A program made the translations under genes and the position numbers. 64,000 bases of DNA from Lantana camara (Eukaryota; Streptophyta; Magnoliopsida; Lamiales; Verbenaceae): positions 47,521,001 through 47,585,000 of the forward strand of contig CM074856.1 of the NCBI GenBank assembly GCA_037501455.1, given 5' to 3'. Shown piece by piece: positions 1 through 11,335 of this stretch (position 1 is its first letter; the number at the start of each line of letters is the position of its first letter). A model generated the notes under the pieces. It did not search any database. It was not told the DNA's origin and was given only the letters and a program-made list of their open reading frames with translations.

Positions 1-719
1 AATTGAGATTTAACATGGAGCCCCGGGAAAAGCTTTAGAATTGATGGGTTATTTGTCTTCTCAAAATTGAGCCGTTATTTAGATTAGTAGTAATGGTTGG
101 GATAAAAGGACCTTTATGTCCTCCATATTGGACTTCAATTTACCCATTTAACCTCGAAATTTTTTGGCGGAAATGACTTCCAGAAATTTCCCTCGCCCAA
201 TTCACGTTCCCGCCAGCAAACGCGAGGGTTTTTTTTAACAAAACCAAATTCAGACATGTAATTCGCACTCCTTCGCTCTGTTAATCGGTGCGCAGCCTCT
301 CCACAAATTTCACTCCAGAAAATAATTGTAAAGGCTAGTGCAATTTTCTGTTGTGCTGAACTTGCTCATTTATTTACTTTGCATAAAAAAGTTGTGATTT
401 GTTGCTAATTTGATGGCCGAATAATCTGTACTCATAGAAATTAAGATGTTGGTTTATGTTGTGTTTTACTTTTCTTGATAATGCTATTTCGTTGTGATAT
501 AGGTCAGGCAGATTTACGATTCCGGTGATCCAAGAGGTTAGGCCACTCATTGATATTATTTATTTGTTTTTGTGTTCGTAATTATCTAATTGTTATGTTG
601 AGTGATTTAAATTCTGAGCTTATTGTGACATCCTTTTGCCTTGGCATGCTCCCCTGTGCTTTGTATATGTTGTTCGTGATGTTATCCTATTGGTTTTATT
701 TATTGGAAGTGGGCTGAAG
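1..719. other. Noncoding DNA upstream of the HARBI1-like pseudogene
   Basis: No supportable ORF with an ATG start lies here. The stretch may be the 5' region of the Harbinger-derived element that follows, because such genes usually have a noncoding leader. I looked for a Harbinger-type terminal inverted repeat flanked by a 3 bp duplication and could not pair one with anything downstream of 3,351. An open reading frame runs in from 636, but it begins at TTG rather than ATG. Confidence 0.5.
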
Positions 720-1863
720 ATGGATTCTAGGAAAGCATTAGTGGTGTTAGAGATAATGAGATTCTTTATGATAGCTATGCTCATGGACACGGTAGTCATT
801 CTGACTGTTGTAAGCCGGAAAAGACGTAAACTCACAGACGGTTCGTCAAGCTCATATAGCCTGTTGGATAGGATGCCTGCGCGCATGAACCTACTTGATA
901 GATTGACTAATAGGTCAGAAAGAAAATGCATTAAATTACTACGCATGGGTAGAGATGCACTTGGTCGACTTTGTGTTATTTTACGTGAGTTGGGTGGGTT
1001 GTCGGATACACGGGAGGTGACTGTAGTAGAACAGGTTTGCATTTTCTTGGGCGTGCTTTCACATCACAAGAAGAATTGCATTGCTGAATTTGACTTTGAA
1101 AGATCCGGACGTACTGTTTCGAAGTATTTCCATTTAGTTCTCAAGACTGTGTTGAAACTTCATAGCATTTTCGTTTCTAAACCTGCACCTGCCAACGGTA
1201 GGGTGCTACGAGATGCAATACAACGCCCAAATGGCTTCCGCGTAAGAGAAGGCACGTATCTTATTATGCAAATACAACTGTCCATAATAATTCCCCCCTT
1301 TTCATATTTACTCAGTTCTGTTTTCATAAGTTTATTTATGTACTTAGTTTTAGGTTTCTGTAAAATGTGTTTAATATGACTACTTTATTAACTTTTGTTT
1401 GCATTTAGGTAATTACTATTTGTGTGATGCCGGTTATACAAATGGGAACGGGTTTCTTGCACCTTATCGAGGAGTGCGATATCACTTGCAAGAGTGGGGA
1501 AGTAGAACTCCGATTAATTCTAGGGAGTTGTTTAACAAACGTCATTCTTCGGCGCGCACCACGATAGAAAAGGCATGGGGAATATTCAAGGGAAGATGGG
1601 CAATCCTTCGGAGTCCATCTTTCTATGATATAAAGACGCAAAACCAAATTATTATGGCTTGTGCTCTCCTTCATAATTTTATACGTGGTGAGATGATTGT
1701 TGACCCGATTGAGATTGAGTTGAATGAGGCTGGTTTATTGGTTGAAGCTGACGATGATTTGGGAGAGTACATTCCTCACATAGAAACGTCAGAAGCCTGG
1801 ACCAATTTTCGTGACACGCTATCTAATGACATGTGGGAAACCTACAGCAGCCGGCGAAGATAA
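720..1863 (+). pseudogene. HARBI1/ALP1-like nuclease (PIF/Harbinger transposase), catalytic core deleted
   Basis: The product resembles plant HARBI1-like DDE nucleases, the transposase family of PIF/Harbinger elements. Two exons are visible: an ATG at 720 to about 1,247, and about 1,409 to the TAA at 1,861-1,863. The intron appears to start with GC (after GAAG) and ends in TTTAG. Family hallmarks are RKCIKLLRMGRDALGRLC, EFDFERSGRTVSKYFH, YYLCDAGYTNGNGFLAPYRG, ARTTIEKAWGIFKGRW and IIMACALLHNFIRGEM. At about 1,195-1,205 the text jumps from FVSKPAPA straight to NGRVLRDAI. Intact relatives have roughly 70 more residues there, including the DGTY block with the first catalytic Asp, and an Asp where this copy has Asn (second catalytic Asp). 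Only the third acidic residue (Glu in TTIEKAW) survives. It cannot be an active nuclease. It could be a decayed transposon or a dead domesticated copy. Confidence 0.82.
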
Positions 1864-2223
1864 ATCTGTTTTTTTTTTCCAGCTTTGAATCTCAAAAAAC
1901 CAGAATAAGATGCATAAGTATTATCTGTTGATGTTGCTTTCTTCCTGTTGTACTGATTGTCTGATTCCATGGTGTGAACAATTTTTGTTAACCCTCGTTC
2001 CGGGAATGATTATAATATTTGTTGAGTTCGGTATTAAAACTAGTATGATTGTTTGAATGCATTACTCAATTTACTTGTTGATATGTTCATTTACATGTTT
2101 ACTTTGCCTTCTCATTTCACATGTGAATTTATATATATACTTATTCCTTGTTATCTGAATTCGAACTGGGTTCCGGTAAAATATTTAAATGTCAAAAGTC
2201 TTACTTATATTGTCTTTTTGCAG

Positions 2224-3351
2224 ATGAGTCATGGACAAACTCGAACTGCGAGCGGTTTTCACCGTGGGGATAGTAGTGGTTCAAAAAGGAATGGCTCAAG
2301 GCGATCGTGGTCTACAGTCGAGGAGCATACACTTCTGCATGCATTTAAGGACATTATTGCTTGTGGTTGGAAAACCCCTATTGGCTTTCGTTCCGGATTT
2401 ATCCAACAGTTGGAGTCAAGGTTGAAATTAGCTTTGCCCGGAACAGATTTGCGTGGAGACCCACATATCTTATCTAAGTATGGATCATGGAAGAAGACTT
2501 ACCAGGAAGTGAACAGGGCGCTAGGAAAGACCGGCATGGGTTGGAATTCCATAACAAAGACTATTCAGGCAGAGCCAATATGGTGGGATAATTTGGCTAA
2601 GGTAATATTATCAACGCTCTTGTGTTTTAACTTACATAATACACATGCTAAAATGATAATTGACAGATTATAAATTGTTTAGAAAATATAATTGATTTTT
2701 GCCATTTTATAGGTTTGACATAATATACATTACATTTTATAAAGTGATTTTTTTACTATTTTACTCTTTCGTGCAGTGTCACCCAGATTTGGCTTATGTG
2801 CGTGAAAAACCATTTCCCTATTATGAGACATGGGTTGAGATGTACGGTCGTGATGGCGCAACGGGCAATGGCGCCTTTGATTTTAATGGGCCTGTAGAGG
2901 AGAACGTGGCACCGAAGAAACTCAGGAGACAGATAATCATAGCCCGACCATTGGGAATGCTGAAGTAAACCTGCCGTCTCAGTCTCATACACTACACGCA
3001 GATTCAACCACAAGGAATGAGAACAAAGGCAAGCGTAAAAGGACCGACGATGTTGCCGAGATTGTGGAAACGATTAGCCAGATGTGGGGAGAAGCCACTG
3101 GTGCTTTAACAAAAGTTGCCGATGCACTTCAAGCCGATGTAAACACACGTGTGGATGTGCAAGCCGCATCAAACCGTAGAAGGGTTTACGAAGCAGTGAA
3201 GGCACTTCCACTTACTCTGACTTAGGACAGAACGCGTGCGAGCAGCAAGTGCTCTAATCAAACAACAAGACCAGCTAGACATGTTCTATGAGCTGCCGGA
3301 TGAAGAGAAGTGCGATCTAGGTTACCTTGCCTTAGCGAGTGCAACATGGTA
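2224..3351 (+). pseudogene. Myb/SANT-like DNA-binding protein (Harbinger ORF1 type), frameshifted
   Basis: This ORF belongs to the plant Myb/SANT-like family that accompanies PIF/Harbinger transposases and normally helps bind the element ends. It opens at ATG 2,224, right after a TTTTGCAG acceptor. Exon 1 ends at 2,601 (AAG/GTAATA) and exon 2 starts at 2,777 (GTGCAG/TGTCAC). Typical segments are RRSWSTVEEHTLLHAF, FIQQLESRL, GDPHILSKYGSWKKTY, GMGWNSITKTIQ and REKPFPYYETWVEMYGRD. At about 2,902-2,910 the frame is lost: the main frame stops at 2,968, while the +1 frame carries on with NKGKRKRTDDVAEIVET. A second break near 3,220 shifts to a frame ending EKCDLGYLALASATW and a stop at about 3,351. 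Both halves of the C-terminal domain are therefore present but out of frame. Close tandem placement after the HARBI1-like gene suggests both came from one element. Confidence 0.78.
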
Positions 3352-4550
3352 AAGAGATTGGACCTCGCTGAATTGTTTTGTCATTATGAATGAGCCTCAT
3401 ACACTACTTAAATTGAGGTCTTTATTAAGTATGTTTGGTGCATAGTTGACACATTAACAAGCATGTTTATTTAATTTTTTGACAAAACTGACGAAGGAAA
3501 TTTTATTTTGGCCAATATGTGCGAAAGGGTTGTATTCAATTGCTAAATGTTTCACTTTGAAAAGGAATGGGTTGGCGAAGGTTTAACACGTTGCACATGA
3601 AGCTATTGTTGTAGTGGGTGATTTTTATTCGACCAGTATGTCATCGCTCAAGGCAAATTCCTGATCCTTTCCAATTAAATCTGTAATTTATGACCATCTA
3701 ACTCATATAAGTATACATTTGTCCATCAAGCAGCATACAATGGTTGTGTAATATCTTATGTTGAGTCCCAGTCATTCCTGTTACAGTGATTAAATAGACT
3801 TTCGAAAATCTGGGATGCTTCTTACCACTGAGCTTTGGAGAAGATGTTGGTTGGCTATCTCCAAACGGTAACATAGAATGAGTGGATGAAAGCATGTAAA
3901 GAAGATGAATATCATTCAAATTCATTTTAATCCGTTGGGGCTCAGTTTCCAAGAAAGGGGCAAATCGGTCAATGCATGCGTACAATGGTGGTTAATACCC
4001 AACAAAGTAAAAAGTCCTTTAATATGGTGTATTTAAGGGGCATCTATACAAATCAAGGTAAAGAGGGCACATGTTAATATACCCAAGAAAAAACTTGTTA
4101 ACTTTCCATTGGCAATGGATAGCCAACTAAAGAAGTAAATGCTCCCTAATAAGTAAACATTTTGAATCTTGCAACAACTTCACAGTGCACACGCACTTCC
4201 AGAGGAGATGTTACGAGCTGTATTCAGTTTCAGCGAGGCATTGCACCTAGAATTCAATGAAAATCTTTCACTCAGAACACAAGCAGAGAAGAGTACACGA
4301 AAAAAAATTATCAGATATTACAGCTAAAAAACAAGCAATAACCCAAAGATGTTTGAGCAAGATTCTTGATTTCGAATACACCTCCAGAAAACTGAGATTG
4401 CTTGCCCTCTCCCATTGTACTTACCCGTAACTATAACAACATTCGTTACTAAAACAACCCCCAAGTCAACTCAGAAGGGCAGATACATGGAACCTAAATT
4501 GTAATATCTAGCTAGATAGTAATTACAAAATCCCCACCACTGAAATCAAG
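3352..4550. other. Intergenic stretch, no gene supported
   Basis: This is AT-rich sequence between the SANT-like pseudogene and the convergent acidic-protein gene. The proximal part, about 4,400-4,550, is probably the 3' untranslated region of the minus-strand gene. A 95-codon minus-strand frame at 3,698-3,985 begins at TTG and resembles nothing I know, so I do not call it. Confidence 0.5.
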
Positions 4551-6390
4551 TTACCGATACCAAACAATTGGAGTCGTCGTGTTTTGAGGAGGCTGTGGGA
4601 TCAGGCAATGCTGCTGCTGCTGCTGCCATGGATGCAGCCCTTCACTTAGATTCGTTCCACCACTTTCATTTACATTACCCTGTTCGAAACCAGTATCCTC
4701 TTCGATGTCCATTGTTGCTTCCTCCATTCCTTCAGCATCCATCATCTCAGAATTATCAATTTCGGAAGGAACTTCAGCCCCTAGGGGAGAGGAGAGCTTT
4801 GATGGAACCCATGGAACAACAGCTCGACACTCGCTATCTGAACCAGGGTGATTGTCCTCTGCTTCTTCATCATCGTGTAGTCTCCAATTTGATTGGTTTG
4901 ACCACAGGATTTGATCTACACAACAAACACAAACAAGTTACTTGGTCAATACCCCCAAAAAAATGTTACTTGGTTTGAATTTACCATACAGAACAACAAG
5001 AAATTATCACCACCAGGAAGGCATTTATTATTGTTAACAACAATATATGTTAATAAAGCAAGCATGCAGCTCATTCAGGTTATTAAACTTCATACACCGA
5101 CAAAAACTAGTTACACTAGAAATTTTCTAGTGTAAGTACTTACTCACTGAGTTCTTCCACAAATTGCCGTACTGTTTGGCGCAACTATTGGCACTAGCAA
5201 CTATTCCGTAATATGATCAATGGAATATTACACCAACATATCCACAGGTTTGACGTAATTCACAAACATCCCCTGAAGTTTGAGAATTCCAAAAGCTTCC
5301 CTCTAGACAACAGCATATGCTAGGGGAATTATTGTAATTTCTCTAATCTTAGGGGAACTTTGTGTAATTAGGTCAAGCATTAGAGTATGCCAGTTTAAAT
5401 ATTCCTTAATCAAATTGTTACATGCTCATCATTAGCAAAGAGACCCTCAGCCACCAAGATGTTCAAATATTCCTTAGTCAACTTGGTACATGCTCATCAT
5501 AAGCAACGAGACCCTCAGCGAACAAGATGTGAATCCAACACAAAACAATTAACATACAACGAACAATATGTTCAAGGAGATAAGCACAAGTACGGAAGCA
5601 TCCGAACCACGAAACAGGCAATGACACAAACAAACAACTTCTCACTGTTCTTAACAACAAACTGATTGATTCAATAGTTAAATCGACCAAATCAAAGGTG
5701 TGTCACTTGTATAATAATTTTTGCAGATACAATGATTATTTAGAATTGAAATCAAAACAGATTGCTCATTCTCAAATGCTAATAGAAAAATCTCAACACA
5801 CAAATGAAGTCTAATAACAACAAGCAAATACAAGAATGCAGGCTTACTTTTGAACTTTGAAATGAGGTGAGGATCAACAGACACAGAGAAGCTGGAAGGC
5901 GATTGCCCAATCGGGTTACTGTTCATGGGCTTGAATAGCACAATCGCCCTCTCATCATTATCAGGCAAATTAGGCAATTCTTCAATCGTTATACCCCCGG
6001 ATGAATTACCAGCAAACGTCTGTCCTTGGGGCAGAGGCTGCTCAGACACTATAGGAATCTCTGGTTCTTCCTCCTCTATTATAGGAGGCAAGTCCGCATC
6101 CTGAATTTACACAATGAAAAATACACACACTTGAGTGACCAATCCATATATCACTGTGTTCCACCATAATTTCATAACATAATTACAACCGCAGCAAAAG
6201 CAAATTAGCACCGAATTTGAAGCTAACTCATCCAATTCCAGTCAATGGTACTACCAAAAACACAAAAAGAGTAAAACCGTACCAGTCTTCGGCTTTTTCT
6301 GGCGGGAGAAGTGTAGGAAAAATCGTAAAAATCATCGTTAGCGTCTTCGAGGTCTTTCCTTTTCAACTTCATGGGAAAATAGCCCTCCAT
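4551..6390 (-). CDS. Unrecognised acidic nuclear-type protein, 241 residues, 3 exons
   Basis: I do not recognise this protein. Three exons splice in frame with consensus GT-AG borders: 6,390-6,283, 6,100-5,848 and 4,915-4,551, giving 242 codons including TAA. The ATG at 6,390 is the first in-frame ATG; a longer frame upstream begins only at TTG. The N-terminus (MEGYFPMKLKRKDLED) has a short basic patch that could act in nuclear import, followed by FSYTSPARKSRRLDAD. The middle is strongly acidic (PPIIEEEEPEIPIV). A conserved-looking core reads LPNLPDNDERAIVLFKPMNS and NQILWSNQSNWRLHDDEEAE. The C-terminal third is acidic and ends with a five-Gln run and NTTTPIVWYR. No membrane segment or signal peptide is seen. 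A TATAAA at 6,589-6,594 on the minus strand suggests transcription starts near 6,560. Intron 2 holds a fold-back MITE and a tandem duplication. Confidence 0.72.
5230..5392. repeat. Fold-back MITE in intron 2 of the acidic-protein gene
   Basis: The left arm (ATTACACCAACATATCCACA, then GGTTTGACGTAATTCAC) pairs imperfectly with the right arm, whose complement reads CTTGACCTAATTACACAAAG and GTTCCCCTAAGATT. It belongs with the related fold-backs at 12,788, 56,450, 58,591 and 59,490. All share a CCC-TGAGG-TTTG motif followed by TAATTACA. Confidence 0.6.
5397..5532. repeat. Two-copy 68 bp tandem duplication in an intron
   Basis: Units 5,397-5,464 and 5,465-5,532 both begin AAATATTCCTTA. Both contain the blocks ACATGCTCATCAT and GAGACCCTCAGC, and AACAAGATG or ACCAAGATG near the end. 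About 87% of positions agree, so the duplication is not recent. Confidence 0.8.
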
Positions 6391-6493
6391 CGTGTAGTTT
6401 TCCACAATTTTGGGAACCTCGAAATACCCTAGAGATGCCAATGCAGTGCTGATGATTAAGTACAACTGGGAAGAATCAATCGAATTAAAACCC

Positions 6494-6532
6494 TCAGCCG
6501 GTGGTTTTAGGGTGATTGGAGGAGAAGAACAT
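6494..6532 (-). promoter_or_regulatory. Possible 12-codon upstream ORF in the leader of the acidic-protein gene
   Basis: Reading minus-strand from 6,532, ATG opens a frame encoding MFFSSNHPKTTG and closes with TGA at 6,494. It lies between the predicted transcription start (TATAAA at 6,589-6,594) and the main ATG at 6,390. If the leader is not spliced there, ribosomes would meet this ORF first. That it affects translation is inference only. Confidence 0.4.
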
Positions 6533-7560
6533 CAACGAATTGAGGAGAAAATTAATGAGTGAGAGTTGATGATGAAGTTGAAATCTAGTTTATAAAATGT
6601 AGAAATGGTGTGTGTAGATTCTTGCGCTGTCTTTCGCGATTTCTCCAGAATCCCCAAGGGACCCCACCGATGACTCAACAAAAATCCATACAATATGTAA
6701 GGGCGCGTTTGGTTGGCTTAGTTGAACTTGAATCAAAGGCACGCTTCAAAAGAATATCTAATTTATAAAAATGGAGAAAATTAATATTTATTATATATAT
6801 ATATATATATATTTCGTCTTTATAGCTCCATGCAAAACTAATACATTCTGAAGGTGTTTAAATCTTAAAAAGATGCGTTCCGACGCTGAGATGACCATCT
6901 ACGATCAAGAATTTATTGAAAAAGAAAGATTTGAATACTAATAAATGTAAGTTTAATAATCAAAACAAGGAGAATAGGGTTATATCCCCGTTTTAGTTTT
7001 CAAACGCCCAATATAGTCTACTCGTTCAAGTGAACAATAAGAGTTATCTCGTGAAAGAGAGAGAGAGAGTGCAATAAAAAACTTATCTCATGTAATAAAA
7101 GCTGAAAGTATTTATAGTACGGAGTCCTAAGCATGCTTATTACACATAGTCAAATACACATTAAATGTAAGGTATGATTCAGGTTAGCAATATGTTGCCT
7201 CGTATTTACCTTGTTATAGAATTCACACGAGGATAGCAGGTATTAAATGCAGGATCAAAGAGACAACATTAGATAATAAATACTATCTTCGTACCTAGCC
7301 GTATATGTCAGTGTTTTTATTTAACATGATATAGTAGATTAATTTGTTGCCAAATGAATGCGGCGAATAATTTGGGTGATGGTCTCTATGAAAATTGTAC
7401 AAATATTGTGATGTTTATCGAATTTGTAATCTGAATACTATCTTTTTTAAAATTAAAAACTATAAATATAATAGAAAAGTGAAATTCAAAAGTATTTAAA
7501 ACTTATTAATTGAATTATTTTTTGGAGTACAATAATTGGGTCGATTTCCTGGGTTTTCTT
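6533..7560. other. Intergenic and promoter region with microsatellites
   Basis: This holds the minus-strand promoter of the acidic-protein gene (TATAAA at 6,589-6,594), an (AT)n run at about 6,791-6,812 and a (GA)n run at about 7,054-7,069. A GGGCGCGTTTGGTTGG string near 6,700 looks like a MITE terminus, but I found no partner. There is no coding sequence. Confidence 0.55.
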
Positions 7561-8204
7561 TAGGGCTGTCAACGGGTCGGATTCGGACCGGATCAGGAGA
7601 TTCCGGATCCGAATCCGATAAGAGAATCCGAATCCGAATCCGAATTCGAATCCTATAGGATTCGGATTCATTGTTTTTGAATCCATATATAATCGGGTCG
7701 GATCCGATCCGATAAAAGATCCGACCCGATTAGTAATAAAAATTTTATTTTTTTAAATAACAAATTTGATATAAAAAATAAATATAATTATATAATATTT
7801 AATAAATAATTATTATTTAATGAATTATTTGATAGTTTTGTTTATATTTATTTATAATTAATTAATTTAAACTTATTAATAAAATCATATATATATTTTT
7901 AGAGTAAAAAATTTAAATTTTATTATTGTTTAAAATGATAAATATGTGAAAATTTTAATTTTAATCATTTTACTTAATATTATGTACTAGTAAATAATTT
8001 ATTTAATTAAATATTATATATAATATCGGATTCGGATTCTTAACGGATCGGATTCCTTAAATCCATATTCGCTCCATTTATTTCGGATAACGAATATTTA
8101 CAATCGGATATGATCCATCGAATATTTTTATCGGACGAATATGCTAAAATTCGGATCGGACTCGGAGCGGATTCGGATTAAAATCCGACCCATTGACAGC
8201 CCTA
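7561..8204. mobile_element. hAT-type MITE, 644 bp, with perfect 8 bp target duplication
   Basis: The element starts TAGGGCTGTCAACGGGTCGG and its other end, complemented, starts TAGGGCTGTCAATGGGTCGG. It is flanked by perfect 8 bp duplications GTTTTCTT at 7,553-7,560 and 8,205-8,212, the length made by hAT transposases. Both sub-terminal regions are rich in (GGATTC)n-like repeats on one strand and the complement on the other. The ~350 bp core is nearly pure A/T. No transposase is encoded, so it would need one in trans. Confidence 0.88.
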
Positions 8205-8453
8205 GTTTTCTTGAATAGCTTGGGCTGGATTATACAGTCCACTTTTACCATACAGGGCAGCTTAGCAATTACCAGAAATTAGGGAGGTCAAATTGTAAAT
8301 AGCAACTTTTACATAACTAGCCGGTGCTGCTTCGGCTACAAGAAACTCAGCTTTTATTCTCTCCGTGGTTGCTGTTGCCCAATCTACTTAGGGATTCTCT
8401 GCCATTAATTTTCTCCAGTTTTAGCTTAATTCTTCTCCTCGACCTTAAGCAAC

Positions 8454-11335
8454 ATGGACGCAGGTTTAGGCGATCTGAATGCTCCTCACTCGATGGGTAC
8501 CACCATCATCGGCGTCACCTACAACGGCGGCGTTGTTCTCGGCGCGGACTCCCGCACCAGCACAGGTAGCCTCGTTTCCGAACATTTGTTTCGCTTTGGA
8601 ATCTGTGAATCTAGTTTGTTTTGGTTGAATTCTAGGGTTTATTGTGATTGCGAAGACTAAAGCATGTATAATGTTGTAGGGATGTATGTGGCGAATAGGG
8701 CATCTGATAAGATCACTCAGCTGACTGACAATGTCTACGTTTGCCGCTCCGGCTCTGTAAGTATTTACTGGATTGAGTTTTTGGTTGTTTTGTTTGATGG
8801 GAGAGAGATAGTATTCGTTTGGTTGCTGTGGCGCTAAATTTTGCTGCTTTCCTCTTATAATCTTCTAATTGAGTGTAATTTGATTTGGGTTTTTTATGAT
8901 TGAATAGCTTTGTTACGAAAATAAATTTAAAAATGATTAATGGTTAGTTTTGAATTCTGACCAACTTGAGATGTTTTTTTTTTTTTTTTTTAACTTCATA
9001 AGTTTTACTTGATGTATTTGTTTTTAAGGGCACTCATGAAAGCAACTTTTGCTGCAATTTTTGCTAATACGAACACTACTCGCAATGTGGAGTGTTAGTG
9101 GAGTAAGGTTGTTTGAATTACACAATTAGATTAGCTATGTGTTACTTATAAGGGGACCTGCTTTATAGTTGGCGATTGAAGGTATTGGTATTTATCTCTG
9201 GATGTAGTGTGAATGGTTTTGATTTGCATTTAGCAGGGAAGTTAAAAGATAATTTTAATGTGAATAAAATAAAGAGCGTTCCTTGAGCAATGGCTTCGTT
9301 TAATCCGTCTTTTGCTTTATAATCTTCATTTTCTTGCTTTTGAGAATGCTTTTGCGATGTTCTTTGATCAGGCAGCAGATTCACAGATTGTTTCCGATTA
9401 TGTACGCTACTTTCTCCATCAGCACACGTAAGTCTGCCTAAGAGTGAATAGTATTATCCTGCATTAGTTGCTTTATTTTTCACGAACTTGCAAATTTGTG
9501 TATACCATGAAGTTTAGTCAGGCACTTAGAAGTTGTATGGATTAACTCAACTCCAATTCACTCTTGAGTCTTGACAGCTTTCTTTATCCTCAGTTCTGGA
9601 AGATCATTGTGATATTAATATTCCCTTGAGTGTGTCTATTTATGAGGAATTTGATGAGGAAAGGGGTCTGGAAATTTTGTTACCATCTTATACTGATCAT
9701 GTGCATCGACAAGAAGTATGCTAATCTTTTGATGGCTTAAAAACTTATATTGGAGTTGTGATAAAAAGAAATGGAATGTACCTTCTGTTGGATTTTATTC
9801 TTACTAAAAAATGCTAACAAATAAACTCTGAACTTTGATGCAGGATACAGCTTGGGCAGCCTTCAACTGTAAAAGTTGCTGCAAACCTTGTTAGACTATT
9901 GGCTTATGGAAACAAGGTTAATATAATAGAATCTCCTACTCTCCAAATGTGATTTTATTTGACCTTCAGAAGTTGAGCACTGACTCTAGCAACCAAACAA
10001 AAAAATCTTTAAAGATGTAATGTAAGGGACTCAATATTATCTATTTCATAACAATATTGGTAGGTTTTATGCATGTGTGCTTTGTCCTTTATATTATGAT
10101 TTCAAGGCAATTGTTGGGATGGCTGTCTACATTGTTTTTCTCTTTTGTAAGTTAATGATAACCTACTGGTTGTGCAGAATATGCTTCAAACTGGCCTGAT
10201 TGTTGGTGGATGGGATAAGTACGAAGGGGGTAAAATTTACGGAATACCTCTGGGAGGAACAATTATAGAGCAGCCTTTCACTATTGGAGGTGTGCATTAT
10301 CATCTGTTGCTTTATGTCTATCTTCAGTTTGGTTTTTTAGTTATTGCGATTTGAAAGTTCCTTGTGTATGGTCTGTGTACAAAGTCCAAGCCAAGTTACG
10401 CTGTTTAAAGTTGTAACGATATCGAAGGTTTACAAAACCCCACTGCAGTTTATTTTTATTTGCTAAATCAATGATGTGCAACCTGCAATTTGAACTAGAT
10501 AGAGTTGTAGCAGATTTGCTCTGGTCCTGATTTTTGTGAGATAGCCCTATGAACCAGTATTCTATGTAAAATTGGTGTAGTACTTCTTACTGTGGAGTCA
10601 AATATGCATGACAATTTTTTATTCTCAGGCTCTGGCTCCTCCTATCTTTATGGTTTCTTTGATCAAGCATGGAAGGAAGGGATGACCCAAGAAGAAGCTG
10701 AGGTTTGTCTTCGCTGGTGGCTTTCTGAATTACTATCACATCATCTTGAATTTATCATTCTATATATTGCTAAATTTTGTGTTATATATTACCTTTTCCC
10801 CAGCAATTAGTTGTGAAGGCGGTCTCTCTTGCCATTGCTCGAGATGGTGCTAGTGGTGGCGTTGTGCGCACTGTCACTGTGAGTTGCTTTCTCTTTATGA
10901 ACTAACTAACTTTTCTGATAATAGTGAGTGATCCTACCCCTTTTTAAATTGGGAATTATATAGCAGGTTGCCTTTGGATATCAAATTCCTCCCACCACTC
11001 TGCTGTTTCTCCTACACCCACAATGCATGATACTGAATAGTTATAGTAAAAATTGACGGCAAACTTCTGAATTTAACTATTACTTGCAATCTCGACAATG
11101 GACTGTTTGCCATTTTGAAATAAAGCTATTAATGGCTCAATGAATCAACAAATTGGCTAGCAGTGTCTTTCAGAAACCTGAATATTGTGACATCAAACTG
11201 CAGATTAACAAAGATGGGGTCACTAAGAAGTTCTATCCTGGCGACACCCTCCCTCTATGGCATGAAGAACTGGAAGCCAAGGATTCTCTCTTGGATATTT
11301 TGTCGGCCGCTAGTCCTGAACCAATGATCAGTTAA
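8454..11335 (+). CDS. PBA1: 20S proteasome subunit beta type-6 (beta-1, caspase-like catalytic subunit)
   Basis: This is the catalytic beta-1 subunit of the 20S proteasome core, which cleaves after acidic residues inside the proteolytic chamber. Eight exons: 8,454-8,565, 8,680-8,756, 9,372-9,427, 9,844-9,916, 10,178-10,289, 10,629-10,702, 10,804-10,878 and 11,204-11,335. They sum to 237 codons (236 residues plus TAA), in line with plant PBA1 at about 233. The 15-residue propeptide ([15 protein letters not shown]) precedes the nucleophile in [11 protein letters not shown], so autocleavage would expose Thr16. Supporting residues are the Asp in GADSRTSTG and the Lys in [10 protein letters not shown], the usual Thr1/Asp17/Lys33 set. 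Other family segments are [40 protein letters not shown] and [12 protein letters not shown]. All borders are GT-AG and the reading frame is intact. Confidence 0.97.

Noticed and set aside
3698..3985. 95-codon minus-strand frame downstream of the acidic-protein gene
   Set aside because: It starts at TTG, has no recognisable domain and no clear splice partners.
6695..6720. MITE end GGGCGCGTTTGGTTGG
   Set aside because: No complementary partner found within several kilobases.
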